Shown here in pieces: positions 31,950-39,702 of a stretch of DNA of 64,000 nt. Made by a program: the position numbers and the translations under genes. This DNA is from Castellaniella sp040276065 (GTDB lineage Bacteria; Pseudomonadota; Gammaproteobacteria; Burkholderiales; Burkholderiaceae_B), in the NCBI RefSeq assembly GCF_040276065.1, contig NZ_JBELOI010000007.1:1-64000 (forward strand), given 5' to 3'. A model generated the notes under the pieces. That model was not told the DNA's origin. It made no database searches and saw nothing but the letters and a program-made list of their open reading frames with translations. The first letter of the stretch is position 1. Each line of letters starts with the position of its first letter.

Positions 31950-32337
31950 GGCGGCTACACGCTCCGCAGGTCCGTCCGATGTCGGTGCCACACGGTCTGT
32001 TTCGGCACCTCTGATATTGGGCTAGGCTTTGGCTTGCATGCGCCTAATCTTTATTCTATAATTTCTGTCTTGTCTGTGTTGTAGTTGCGAGACTATTGGT
32101 TGCGGGTCCTCTTTTGATTTGGGGAAATGTGGCTGATTGGGCTTTTGCCGATCACGCGGGCGATGGCAGTAACCTTATTTTTGTAGTGCCTTGCAAAGCC
32201 CCTTGGGATTTGCGCGTGCTACGAATGGCAAGATTTCAACCCAGGGCCGACGCGGCTTTTCGTGCCGGCTTGACGGGACCAAAACTGGCTGCGTTGCCTT
32301 ACAGGGGCTTCGTCGTTAAGTTGGAACAGGAAAAATC
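31950..32337. other. Intergenic region and rplN leader
   Basis: These 388 bp hold no credible gene. An 81-codon frame starting with TTG at 32096 lacks a Shine-Dalgarno site and any recognisable similarity. The region contains the rplN promoter at 32034-32062 and then an approximately 270-nt untranslated leader ending in the GGAACAGGAAAAATC ribosome-binding region of rplN. Confidence 0.7.
32034..32062 (+). promoter_or_regulatory. Promoter of the rplN-rplQ ribosomal operon
   Basis: TTGCAT (32034-32039) and a perfect TATAAT (32057-32062) are separated by 17 bp. It is the only strong promoter-like sequence seen in the region and lies 276 bp upstream of rplN, so it probably drives the spc/alpha-type gene block. 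Confidence 0.78.
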
Positions 32338-32706
32338 ATGATCCAAATGCAGACCACGCTGGACGTGGCCGACAACACCGGTGCGCGGACCATTATGTGC
32401 ATCAAGGTGCTGGGCGGCTCCAAGCGCCGTTATGCCGCTATCGGTGACATCATCAAGGTCACCGTAAAAGAAGCGGCGCCCCGCGGGCGCGTCAAGAAAG
32501 GCGAAATTTACAATGCCGTGGTGGTGCGTACCGCCAAGGGTGTGCGCCGCAAGGACGGTTCGCTGATCCGCTTCGGCGGCAACGCCGCCGTGTTGCTCAA
32601 CGCCAAGCTCGAGCCCATCGGCACGCGCATCTTCGGACCGGTCACGCGCGAACTGCGGACTGAAAAGTTCATGAAGATCGTGTCCCTGGCGCCCGAAGTG
32701 CTGTAA
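32338..32706 (+). CDS. rplN: 50S ribosomal protein L14
   Basis: The 122-aa protein starts MIQMQTTLDVADNTGAR and contains CIKVLGGSKRRYA, GDIIKVTVKEAAPRG and the C-terminal FMKIVSLAPEVL. L14 contacts L19 and the 30S subunit and helps form bridge B8. The length is normal. An ACAGG sequence precedes the ATG. It heads the second ribosomal block after the 10-kb insert and is followed by rplX after 10 bp. Confidence 0.99.
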   Translation: MIQMQTTLDVADNTGARTIMCIKVLGGSKRRYAAIGDIIKVTVKEAAPRGRVKKGEIYNAVVVRTAKGVRRKDGSLIRFGGNAAVLLNAKLEPIGTRIFGPVTRELRTEKFMKIVSLAPEVL

Positions 32707-32716
32707 GGAGCAGATC

Positions 32717-33037
32717 ATGCAAAACATTCGCAAAGGCGACGAAGTCATTGTCCTCAGCGGGCGCGACCGCAGCCGCCGCGGCACCGTGCTGCGGCGCGTG
32801 GGTCCCGACCATGTCCTGGTCGAAGGCATCAACGTCGTCAAGAAGCACACCCGTGGCAATCCCATGGCCGGCACCCAGGGTGGCATCGTCGACAAGACCA
32901 TGCCCATCCATGTCTCGAACGTTGCGATCTACAACCCCGAGACCGGCAAGGCCGATCGCGTGGGCGTCAAGGTCGTGGACGGCGCCAAGGTCCGTATTTT
33001 CCGTTCCAGCGGCGCTGTCGTTGGCGCGAAGGCTTAA
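32717..33037 (+). CDS. rplX: 50S ribosomal protein L24
   Basis: The 106-aa protein contains the KOW motif near its start (IRKGDEVIVLSGRDRSRRGTV), VEGINVVKKHTRGNP and the AIYNPETGKADRVGVK segment. L24 initiates 50S assembly and sits near the tunnel exit. It lies 10 bp after rplN and 9 bp before rplE, with AAGGAG before the ATG. Confidence 0.98.
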   Translation: MQNIRKGDEVIVLSGRDRSRRGTVLRRVGPDHVLVEGINVVKKHTRGNPMAGTQGGIVDKTMPIHVSNVAIYNPETGKADRVGVKVVDGAKVRIFRSSGAVVGAKA

Positions 33038-33046
33038 GGGGCAATC

Positions 33047-33586
33047 ATGGCTCGTTTACAAGACTTCTACCGCAGCAAGGTTGCGACCGACTTGCAGGCC
33101 AAGTTCGGCTATAAGTCCATCATGCAGGTGCCGCGCATCACCAAGATCACCCTGAACATGGGGGTGTCCGAGGCTGTGGCCGACAAGAAAATCATCGAGA
33201 ACGCGGTCTCCGACCTGACCAAGATCTCTGGTCAGAAGCCCGTGGTCACCAAGACCCGCAAGGCCATTGCCGGGTTCAAGATTCGCGAAGACTATCCGAT
33301 CGGCTGCATGGTCACCCTGCGCGGACAGCGCATGTACGAATTCCTGGATCGCCTGGTCGCCGTGGCCCTGCCGCGCGTGCGTGACTTCCGGGGTGTTTCG
33401 GGCCGGGCCTTCGATGGGCGTGGCAACTACAACATCGGTGTCAAGGAACAGATCATTTTCCCTGAAATCGAATACGACAAGATCGACGCAGTGCGCGGGA
33501 TGAACATCAGCATCACCACCACCGCCAAGACCGACGAGGAAGCCAAGGCGCTGCTGAGCGCATTCAGCTTCCCTTTCCGCAACTAA
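33047..33586 (+). CDS. rplE: 50S ribosomal protein L5
   Basis: The 179-aa protein has YKSIMQVPRITKITLNMGV, KPVVTKTRKAIAGFKIREDYPIG and GRGNYNIGVKEQIIFPEI in separate stretches, all hallmarks of L5, which binds 5S rRNA and contacts the P-site tRNA. The length equals that of E. coli L5. It follows rplX by 9 bp and precedes rpsN by 9 bp. Confidence 0.99.
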   Translation: MARLQDFYRSKVATDLQAKFGYKSIMQVPRITKITLNMGVSEAVADKKIIENAVSDLTKISGQKPVVTKTRKAIAGFKIREDYPIGCMVTLRGQRMYEFLDRLVAVALPRVRDFRGVSGRAFDGRGNYNIGVKEQIIFPEIEYDKIDAVRGMNISITTTAKTDEEAKALLSAFSFPFRN

Positions 33587-33595
33587 GGGGCTGAC

Positions 33596-33901
33596 GTGGC
33601 AAAACTTTCCCTCATCAATCGCGATATCAAGCGCGCCAAGCTGGCCGAGAAGTTCGCGGCCAAGCGCGCGGCCCTCAAGGCGATCATCGACGATCAGTCC
33701 AGGTCCGACGAGGACCGCTACCAGGCTCGCCTGCAGCTGCAACAGTTGCCGCGCAATTCCAGCCCGTCGCGCCAGCGCAACCGCTGCGTCGTGACCGGCC
33801 GTTCTCGTGGCGTCTTCAGCAAATTCGGCCTGACGCGCCACAAACTGCGCGAGATGGCCATGCGCGGCGAAATCCCCGGCATGACCAAGGCCAGCTGGTA
33901 A
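33596..33901 (+). CDS. rpsN: 30S ribosomal protein S14 (zinc-independent form)
   Basis: The 101-aa product is the long S14 form without the four-cysteine zinc knuckle: only one cysteine is seen, in RNRCVVTGRSRGV. The end is MAMRGEIPGMTKASW. The start codon is GTG, preceded by AAGGGG. S14 assembles late into the 30S head. It lies between rplE and rpsH as in the E. coli spc operon. Confidence 0.98.
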   Translation: MAKLSLINRDIKRAKLAEKFAAKRAALKAIIDDQSRSDEDRYQARLQLQQLPRNSSPSRQRNRCVVTGRSRGVFSKFGLTRHKLREMAMRGEIPGMTKASW

Positions 33902-33914
33902 GAGGAATAACACC

Positions 33915-34310
33915 ATGAGCATGAGCGATCCCATCGCCGATATGCTGACCCGCGTGCGCAACGCGCAGCAGGTCAACAAGACGTCGGTTTCCATGCCCTC
34001 CTCCAAGCTGAAGGCGGCCATTGCCGCCGTGCTCAAGGACGAAGGCTACATCGAGGACTTCCATATCGGCGGCGAACAGGCCAAGCCGGTGCTGGAAATC
34101 ACCCTTAAATACTATGCCGGCCGCCCGGTGATCGAGCGCATCGACCGCGTCTCGCGCCCCGGCCTGCGCATCTACAAGAGCAGCGCCACGATTCCCCACG
34201 TCATGAACGGCCTGGGCGTGGCGATCGTCTCGACCCCGCGTGGCGTGATGACGGACCGCAAGGCCCGCGCCAACGGCGTGGGCGGCGAAGTGCTCTGCTA
34301 CGTGGCATAA
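33915..34310 (+). CDS. rpsH: 30S ribosomal protein S8
   Basis: The 131-aa protein starts MSMSDPIADMLTRVRNAQ and has the C-terminal GLGVAIVSTPRGVMTDRKAR loop that binds helix 21 of 16S rRNA. In E. coli S8 also represses the spc operon by binding the rplE message; that mechanism is not tested here. AGAGGAATAAC precedes the ATG. It is 13 bp after rpsN. Confidence 0.99.
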   Translation: MSMSDPIADMLTRVRNAQQVNKTSVSMPSSKLKAAIAAVLKDEGYIEDFHIGGEQAKPVLEITLKYYAGRPVIERIDRVSRPGLRIYKSSATIPHVMNGLGVAIVSTPRGVMTDRKARANGVGGEVLCYVA

Positions 34311-34320
34311 GGAGGACGAC

Positions 34321-34854
34321 ATGTCGCGTATCGCTAAATATCCCGTTGCGCTGCCCAAGGGCGTGGACGCCACGATCAGCGCCGGGCAAATCGTCGTCAA
34401 GGGCCCGTTGGGCACCCTGACTCAAGGCCTGACCGGCGAGGTCCGCATCGGCCAAGAGGACGGTCAATTGACGTTTGTCGCCGCCAACGAGTCCCGCCAG
34501 GCCAATGCCATGTCGGGCACCGTGCGTGCGCTGGTGGCCAATATGGTCACGGGCGTGAGCGCCGGCTTCGAGCGCAAGCTGAACCTGGTGGGCGTGGGAT
34601 TCCGCGCCCAGGTCCAGGGCAATGCCCTCAAACTCCAGCTTGGTTTCTCGCACGACATCCTCCACGAGATCCCCGCGGGGATCAAGATCGAGTGCCCGAC
34701 CCAGACAGAAATCGTCGTCAAGGGCTCCGACAAGCAGGTTGTCGGTCAGGTGGCCGCCGAAATTCGCGCCTATCGCGAACCCGAGCCCTACAAGGGCAAG
34801 GGTGTGCGCTATGCCGACGAGCGGGTCATCATCAAAGAAACGAAAAAGAAATAA
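34321..34854 (+). CDS. rplF: 50S ribosomal protein L6
   Basis: The 177-aa protein starts MSRIAKYPVALPKGVDATI and carries the conserved C-terminal pattern EPEPYKGKGVRYADERV. L6 lies near the factor-binding site of the 50S subunit. GGAGG precedes the ATG. The length equals that of E. coli L6. It is 10 bp after rpsH and 21 bp before rplR. Confidence 0.99.
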   Translation: MSRIAKYPVALPKGVDATISAGQIVVKGPLGTLTQGLTGEVRIGQEDGQLTFVAANESRQANAMSGTVRALVANMVTGVSAGFERKLNLVGVGFRAQVQGNALKLQLGFSHDILHEIPAGIKIECPTQTEIVVKGSDKQVVGQVAAEIRAYREPEPYKGKGVRYADERVIIKETKKK

Positions 34855-34875
34855 ACGCGCAGGCAAGGACGAATC

Positions 34876-35241
34876 ATGGACAAGAAACTCTCGCGTTTGC
34901 GTCGTGCCGTGGCCACCCGCCGCAAGATTCACGAATTGCGCGTGCATCGCCTATCGGTACACCGCACGAATCTGCACATCTACGCCAACATCATTTCGCC
35001 GGAAGGCGATCGTGTGCTCGTCAGCGCCTCGACGCTCGAGCCCGAGGTCCGCAAGGAACTCGCCAGCCAGAAAGCCAACGGCGGCAACACCGCCGCGGCG
35101 GGTCTGGTCGGCAAGCGCGTGGCTGAGAAAGCCAAGGCTGCCGGCATCGAACTCGTCGCCTTCGACCGCTCCGGCTTCCGTTACCATGGCCGCGTCAAGG
35201 CGCTGGCCGATGCCGCGCGTGAAGCCGGCTTGAAGTTCTAA
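34876..35241 (+). CDS. rplR: 50S ribosomal protein L18
   Basis: The 121-aa product has RLRRAVATRRKIHELRVHRLSVHRTNLHIYA-type arginine-rich N-terminus (seen as HRLSVHRTNLHIYANII) and the C-terminal FDRSGFRYHGRVKALADAAREAG. L18 carries 5S rRNA into the 50S subunit together with L5. It starts after a GCAAGGA site. It is followed by rpsE after 9 bp. Confidence 0.99.
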   Translation: MDKKLSRLRRAVATRRKIHELRVHRLSVHRTNLHIYANIISPEGDRVLVSASTLEPEVRKELASQKANGGNTAAAGLVGKRVAEKAKAAGIELVAFDRSGFRYHGRVKALADAAREAGLKF

Positions 35242-35250
35242 GGGAATCAA

Positions 35251-35772
35251 ATGGCTAAAGCACAAGGCAAGCACGCCCCGGAGCAGGAACGCGACGATGG
35301 CATGCGTGAAAAGATGATTGCGGTCAACCGCGTCAGCAAGGTCGTCAAGGGCGGCCGCACGATGAGCTTCGCCGCCCTGACCGTCGTCGGCGACGGCGAC
35401 GGCCGTATCGGCATGGGCAAGGGCAAGGCGCGCGAGGTTCCCGTTGCCGTTCAAAAGGCCATGGAACAGGCCCGTCGCGGTCTGGTCAAGGTTGCCCTCA
35501 AGAACGGTACGCTGCATCACACCGTGGTCGGCAAGCACGGCGCCTCGACGGTGCTGATCTCGCCGGCCGCCGAGGGAACCGGCGTGATCGCCGGCGGCCC
35601 GATGCGCGCGATCTTCGAGGTGATGGGCGTGCGCAACGTGGTGGCCAAGAGCCTGGGCTCGAGCAACCCGTACAACATGGTCCGCGCCACCCTCAATGGC
35701 TTGCGCGCGTGCTCCACCCCGGCGGAGATCGCTGCCAAGCGCGGCAAGTCCGTCGAAGAGATCCTGGGGTAA
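35251..35772 (+). CDS. rpsE: 30S ribosomal protein S5
   Basis: The 173-aa protein contains MIAVNRVSKVVKGGRTMSF, GDGRIGMGKGKAREVPVAV and GVIAGGPMRAIFEVMG, with KSLGSSNPYNMVRAT near the end. S5 maintains decoding accuracy and helps open mRNA structure at the entry channel. The length is normal. It precedes rpmD by only 3 bp. Confidence 0.99.
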   Translation: MAKAQGKHAPEQERDDGMREKMIAVNRVSKVVKGGRTMSFAALTVVGDGDGRIGMGKGKAREVPVAVQKAMEQARRGLVKVALKNGTLHHTVVGKHGASTVLISPAAEGTGVIAGGPMRAIFEVMGVRNVVAKSLGSSNPYNMVRATLNGLRACSTPAEIAAKRGKSVEEILG

Positions 35773-35775
35773 ATC

Positions 35776-35961
35776 ATGGCTGAAAAGCAAATCAAGGTTA
35801 CGCTCGTGCGCTCTGTCATCGGCACCCACAAGTCCCATCGCGCCACCGTGCGCGGTCTGGGCCTGGGCCGTGTGAACAGCAGCCGCGTACTGGTCGATAC
35901 GCCCGAGGTGCGAGGGATGATCCGCAAGGTGGATTATCTGGTCACCGTCTCGGACGTCTGA
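35776..35961 (+). CDS. rpmD: 50S ribosomal protein L30
   Basis: The 61-aa protein has IKVTLVRSVIGTHKSHRATV followed by RGLGLGRVNS and ends in MIRKVDYLVTVSDV, matching L30. The length is normal. It lies between rpsE (3 bp) and rplO (12 bp), the standard spc order. Confidence 0.98.
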   Translation: MAEKQIKVTLVRSVIGTHKSHRATVRGLGLGRVNSSRVLVDTPEVRGMIRKVDYLVTVSDV

Positions 35962-35973
35962 TAAGGAATCGAG

Positions 35974-36414
35974 ATGTCTGTCACTCAACTGAACACGCTC
36001 AAGCCCGCCGAGGGCTCCAAGCGCGCCCGTCGCCGCTTGGGCCGCGGCATCGGCTCTGGACTGGGCAAGACCGGGGGCCGCGGCCACAAGGGCCAAAAGT
36101 CCCGCGCGGGCGGCTTTCACAAGGTTGGCTTCGAGGGCGGTCAGATGCCGCTGCAGCGTCGCCTGCCCAAGCGCGGCTTCACGCCGCTGGGGCGCCACCT
36201 GTACGCCGAGGTCCGCCTGTCTGATCTTCAGGCCCTGCCCGTCGACGAGATCGACGTCCAGGTCCTAAAGGCCGCCGGCGTGATCGGCGAGCTGGTGCGC
36301 TATGCCAAGGTCATCAAGACCGGCGAGCTCACCCGCAAGGTTTCCCTCAAGGGCATCACGGCCACGGCCGGCGCACGCGCCGTGATCGAGGCGGCCGGCG
36401 GCACGCTGGCGTAA
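35974..36414 (+). CDS. rplO: 50S ribosomal protein L15
   Basis: The 146-aa protein has the glycine-rich RLGRGIGSGLGKTGGRGHKG and SRAGGFHKVGFEGGQMPLQR stretches that wind through 23S rRNA, with KGITATAGARAVIEAAGG at the end. The length is normal. AAGGAATCGAG precedes the ATG. secY follows after 10 bp. Confidence 0.99.
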   Translation: MSVTQLNTLKPAEGSKRARRRLGRGIGSGLGKTGGRGHKGQKSRAGGFHKVGFEGGQMPLQRRLPKRGFTPLGRHLYAEVRLSDLQALPVDEIDVQVLKAAGVIGELVRYAKVIKTGELTRKVSLKGITATAGARAVIEAAGGTLA

Positions 36415-36424
36415 AGGGGCGGCC

Positions 36425-37747
36425 GTGGCCAAAGCTCAGGCACAAAAGACCAGCGCGGGATACGGCGACCTCAAGCGCCGCATCCTGTTCCTCGTCCTCG
36501 CCCTGATCGTCTATCGCTTCGGGACGCACATCCCTGTGCCAGGCATCAATCCGGATGCGCTGGCGGACATGTTTCAGCAGAACTCAGGCGGGATCCTGGG
36601 CCTGTTCAACATGTTCTCGGGCGGTGCACTCGAGCGCTTCTCCGTGCTCGCGCTGGGGATCATGCCGTACATCTCGGCGGCCATCATCATGCAGCTCCTG
36701 GCTGTGGTGGTGCCCACGCTCGAGGCCATCAAGAAAGAAGGCCAGTCGGGCCAGCGCAAGATCACCCAGTACACTCGCTACGGCACCGTGTTCCTCGCGC
36801 TGTTTCAGGCCATCGGGATCTCGGTCGCCCTGGAATCCCAGCCCGGCCTGGTCATCGATCCGGGCATTCTGTTTCGCTTCGTCACCGTCGTCACCCTGGT
36901 GACCGGCGCCCTGTTCCTCATGTGGCTGGGCGAGCAGATCACCGAACGCGGCCTGGGCAATGGCATCTCGCTGCTGATCTTCGCCGGTATCGTGGCGGGT
37001 CTGCCCGGTGCGCTGGGCGGCATGCTCGACCTGGTGCGCACGGATTCGATGTCCATCCTCTCGGCCCTGTTCATCCTGGCCCTGGTGGTGGCGGTCACGT
37101 ACTTCGTGGTCTACGTCGAGCGCGGCCAGCGTCGCATCACGGTGAACTACGCCAAGCGCCAGGTGGGCAACAAGCTCTACGGCGGACAGAGCTCGCACCT
37201 GCCGCTCAAGCTCAATATGTCGGGTGTGATCCCGCCGATCTTTGCGTCGTCGATCATCCTGCTGCCCGCGACCGTGACGAGCTGGTTCTCGAACAGTCCC
37301 AACATGCGGTGGCTGGGCGACCTGGCGGCGGCGCTCTCGCCCCAGCAGCCCTTGTACGTGACCCTGTATTCCGGGCTGATCATTTTCTTCTGCTTCTTCT
37401 ACACGGCTCTGGTGTTCAACAGCCGCGAGACGGCCGACAACCTGAAAAAGAGCGGCGCGTTCGTCCCCGGGATCCGTCCCGGCGAGCAGACGGCCCGCTA
37501 CATCGACAAGATCCTCATGCGCCTGACGCTGGCCGGCGCGGTCTATGTCACGCTGGTTTGTTTGCTGCCTGAGTTGATGCAGATGCGCTGGAACGTGCCG
37601 TTCTATTTCGGCGGCACGTCCCTGCTGATCATCGTCGTGGTCGCCATGGATTTCATGGCTCAGGCGCAAGCCTACATGATGTCCCAACAGTACGATTCGC
37701 TGCTCCGGAAAGCCAATTTCAAGGGTGCGGGTCTGCCCATGCGCTAG
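36425..37747 (+). CDS. secY: Preprotein translocase subunit SecY
   Basis: The 440-aa membrane protein forms the SecYEG channel. It has ten predicted transmembrane helices. It starts near LKRRILFLVLALIVYRFGTH, has the plug region NMFSGGALERFSVLALGIMP in pieces and the C5 cytoplasmic loop with SGAFVPGIRPGEQTARYI, where SecA docks. The start is GTG after GGGGC. It is followed by infA after 5 bp. Confidence 0.99.
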   Translation: MAKAQAQKTSAGYGDLKRRILFLVLALIVYRFGTHIPVPGINPDALADMFQQNSGGILGLFNMFSGGALERFSVLALGIMPYISAAIIMQLLAVVVPTLEAIKKEGQSGQRKITQYTRYGTVFLALFQAIGISVALESQPGLVIDPGILFRFVTVVTLVTGALFLMWLGEQITERGLGNGISLLIFAGIVAGLPGALGGMLDLVRTDSMSILSALFILALVVAVTYFVVYVERGQRRITVNYAKRQVGNKLYGGQSSHLPLKLNMSGVIPPIFASSIILLPATVTSWFSNSPNMRWLGDLAAALSPQQPLYVTLYSGLIIFFCFFYTALVFNSRETADNLKKSGAFVPGIRPGEQTARYIDKILMRLTLAGAVYVTLVCLLPELMQMRWNVPFYFGGTSLLIIVVVAMDFMAQAQAYMMSQQYDSLLRKANFKGAGLPMR

Positions 37748-37752
37748 AGATC

Positions 37753-37971
37753 ATGTCCAAGGACGACGTCATACAGATGCAAGGGGAAGTCCTCGAGAAC
37801 CTTCCCAACGCAACGTTTCGTGTCAAGCTTGAAAACGGCCATGTGGTATTGGGCCATATTTCCGGCAAGATGCGCATGCATTACATCCGGATCCTGCCGG
37901 GTGACAAGGTCACGGTGGAGCTCACGCCCTATGACCTGTCGCGCGCCAGGATAGTTTTCCGCTCCAAATAA
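37753..37971 (+). CDS. infA: Translation initiation factor IF-1
   Basis: The 72-aa protein is a single S1/OB domain with IQMQGEVLENLPNATFRVKL, GHISGKMRMHYIRILPGDKV and ELTPYDLSRARIVFRSK. It occupies the 30S A site during initiation. The length equals that of E. coli IF-1. Its position between secY and rpmJ is typical of betaproteobacteria and Gram-positive bacteria; in E. coli infA is elsewhere. Confidence 0.98.
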   Translation: MSKDDVIQMQGEVLENLPNATFRVKLENGHVVLGHISGKMRMHYIRILPGDKVTVELTPYDLSRARIVFRSK

Positions 37972-38001
37972 GCGGCCGGCTATAGAAACCAGGAGATCAC
38001 C

Positions 38002-38115
38002 ATGAAGGTAATGGCATCGGTAAAGCGGATCTGCCGCCACTGCAAGATCATCAAACGTCACGGCGTGGTGCGCGTCATCTGCACCGACCCGCGCCACAAG
38101 CAACGCCAAGGCTAA
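38002..38115 (+). CDS. rpmJ: 50S ribosomal protein L36
   Basis: The 37-codon gene encodes MKVMASVKRICRHCKIIKR and continues to HKQRQG. It has the zinc-ribbon ligands C11, C14, C27 and H32, so it is the zinc-binding form. AGGAGATCACC precedes the ATG. It lies 30 bp after infA and 33 bp before rpsM, its standard place. Confidence 0.97.
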   Translation: MKVMASVKRICRHCKIIKRHGVVRVICTDPRHKQRQG

Positions 38116-38148
38116 GGCCGGGCGTAACGGAATCAACAAGGAACAGTC

Positions 38149-38514
38149 ATGGCCCGTATCGCTGGCATCAATATTCCGCCGCATCAGCACACCGAAATCG
38201 GCTTGACCGCCATTTTCGGGATCGGACGCACTCGTGCCCGCAAGATCTGCGACGCTTCCGGCATCGAGTACTTCAAGAAGGTCAAGGACCTGACCGATGC
38301 GGAACTCGAGCGTATCCGCGAGCAGGTCGGCGTGTTCACCGTCGAGGGTGACCTGCGCCGCGAGGTCCAGCTCTCCATCAAGCGACTGATCGACTTGGGC
38401 ACCTATCGCGGCATGCGGCATAAACGCGGCCTGCCCGTTCGCGGTCAGCGCACGCGCACGAACGCGCGTACCCGCAAGGGTCCGCGTCGCGCCGCAGCGT
38501 CCCTGAAGAAATAA
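38149..38514 (+). CDS. rpsM: 30S ribosomal protein S13
   Basis: The 121-aa protein starts MARIAGINIPPHQHTEIGL, has the helix-two-turns-helix GIGRTRARKIC and ends with the basic tail GLPVRGQRTRTNARTRKG that contacts P-site tRNA. AAGGAACAGTC precedes the ATG. It begins the alpha-type operon block (rpsM-rpsK-rpsD-rpoA-rplQ), which appears continuous with the genes upstream. Confidence 0.99.
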   Translation: MARIAGINIPPHQHTEIGLTAIFGIGRTRARKICDASGIEYFKKVKDLTDAELERIREQVGVFTVEGDLRREVQLSIKRLIDLGTYRGMRHKRGLPVRGQRTRTNARTRKGPRRAAASLKK

Positions 38515-38529
38515 TCGAGGAACCAGAAC

Positions 38530-38928
38530 ATGGCGAAAGCTCAGAGCGGCGCCGCGCGCGTCCGCAAAAAAGTCAAGAAGAGCGTTTCGGACGGCATTGC
38601 GCATGTCCACGCGTCCTTCAACAACACCATCATCACGATCACCGACCGCCAGGGCAACACCCTGTCGTGGGCGACGTCGGGCGGCGCGGGCTTCAAGGGC
38701 TCACGCAAGTCCACGCCGTTCGCTGCGCAGGTCGCCGCCGAGTCGGCCGGACGCCTCGCGCAGGAATACGGCATCAAGACGCTGGAAGTCCGCATCAAGG
38801 GCCCCGGACCGGGACGCGAATCCTCGGTGCGTGCCCTCAATGCCCTGGGGATCAAGATCTCCAGCATTTCGGACATCACGCCTGTGCCGCATAACGGCTG
38901 CCGTCCGCCCAAGCGTCGTCGTATCTAA
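38530..38928 (+). CDS. rpsK: 30S ribosomal protein S11
   Basis: The 132-aa protein has GIAHVHASFNNTIITITDRQ, TSGGAGFKGSRKSTPFAAQ and the C-terminal DITPVPHNGCRPPKRRRI that forms part of the platform contacting mRNA. The length is normal. It lies 15 bp after rpsM and 10 bp before rpsD. Confidence 0.99.
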   Translation: MAKAQSGAARVRKKVKKSVSDGIAHVHASFNNTIITITDRQGNTLSWATSGGAGFKGSRKSTPFAAQVAAESAGRLAQEYGIKTLEVRIKGPGPGRESSVRALNALGIKISSISDITPVPHNGCRPPKRRRI

Positions 38929-38938
38929 GGGGATCACT

Positions 38939-39562
38939 GTGGCACGTTATATCGGACCTAAATGCAAGCTTTCGCGCCGCGAAGGCACCGACCTGTTCCT
39001 CAAGAGCGCCCGCCGCTCGCTGGACTCCAAGTGCAAGCTCGAATCCAAGCCCGGCCAGCATGGCCGCATCTCGGGTTCCCGCACCTCCGACTTCGGCTTG
39101 CAGCTTCGCGAAAAACAGAAGCTCAAGCGCATGTACGGCGTTCTGGAAAAACAGTTCCGCAAGTACTTCTCCGAGGCCGACCGCCGCCGCGGCAACACCG
39201 GCGAGACCTTGATCCAGCTGCTGGAATCACGCCTGGACAACGTCGTCTACCGCATGGGCTTCGGCTCGACGCGCGCCGAGGCTCGCCAGTTGGTGAACCA
39301 CCGCGCCATCGAACTGAACGGCCGCACGGCCGACATCGCCTCGATGCTGGTCAAGGCCGGCGACGTGATCGCGGTGCGTGAAAAGGCCAAGGGCCAGTCC
39401 CGTATCAAAGAATCTCTGGACCTGGCGACCGGCAACGGTCTGCCTCAGTGGGTCGAGGTCGACGCGAACAAGCTCTCGGGCGTGTTCAAGCAGGTCCCGG
39501 ATCGTCAGGACGTCGCCCGCGATGTCAACGAATCCATGGTCGTGGAACTTTATTCCCGTTGA
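38939..39562 (+). CDS. rpsD: 30S ribosomal protein S4
   Basis: The 207-aa protein starts at a GTG (ARYIGPKCKLSRREGTDLFL) and has the S4 RNA-binding domain LESRLDNVVYRMGFGSTRAEARQ in pieces and the ending NESMVVELYSR. S4 is a primary 16S-binding protein and in E. coli represses the alpha operon. GTG 38939 is chosen from the family start and the AAGGGGA site. A 140-bp gap with a hairpin (39585-39620) follows before rpoA. Confidence 0.98.
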   Translation: MARYIGPKCKLSRREGTDLFLKSARRSLDSKCKLESKPGQHGRISGSRTSDFGLQLREKQKLKRMYGVLEKQFRKYFSEADRRRGNTGETLIQLLESRLDNVVYRMGFGSTRAEARQLVNHRAIELNGRTADIASMLVKAGDVIAVREKAKGQSRIKESLDLATGNGLPQWVEVDANKLSGVFKQVPDRQDVARDVNESMVVELYSR

Positions 39563-39584
39563 TCGGACGGCTTCGCGCATTTTC

Positions 39585-39620
39585 GCAGCCCACCGCGCCC
39601 CGGAAGGCGTGGTGGGCTGC
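39585..39620 (+). promoter_or_regulatory. Hairpin between rpsD and rpoA
   Basis: GCAGCCCACC and GGTGGGCTGC form a 10-bp stem around a 16-nt loop that can pair further. No T run follows, so transcription probably continues. It may protect or attenuate the message between rpsD and rpoA, a gap wider than others in this block. Confidence 0.5.
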
Positions 39621-39702
39621 GTGGTTGTCTTCACCGGCCTCGCCGGTCTTTCCATCAGCCTTATCGGTGTAACGAGCCGAGGGTATTGAAAAGGGAACAC
39701 AT

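Noticed and set aside
32096..32341. A possible 81-codon gene before rplN
   Set aside because: It starts with TTG, has no Shine-Dalgarno site, overlaps the rplN start and shows no similarity; it is more likely leader sequence.
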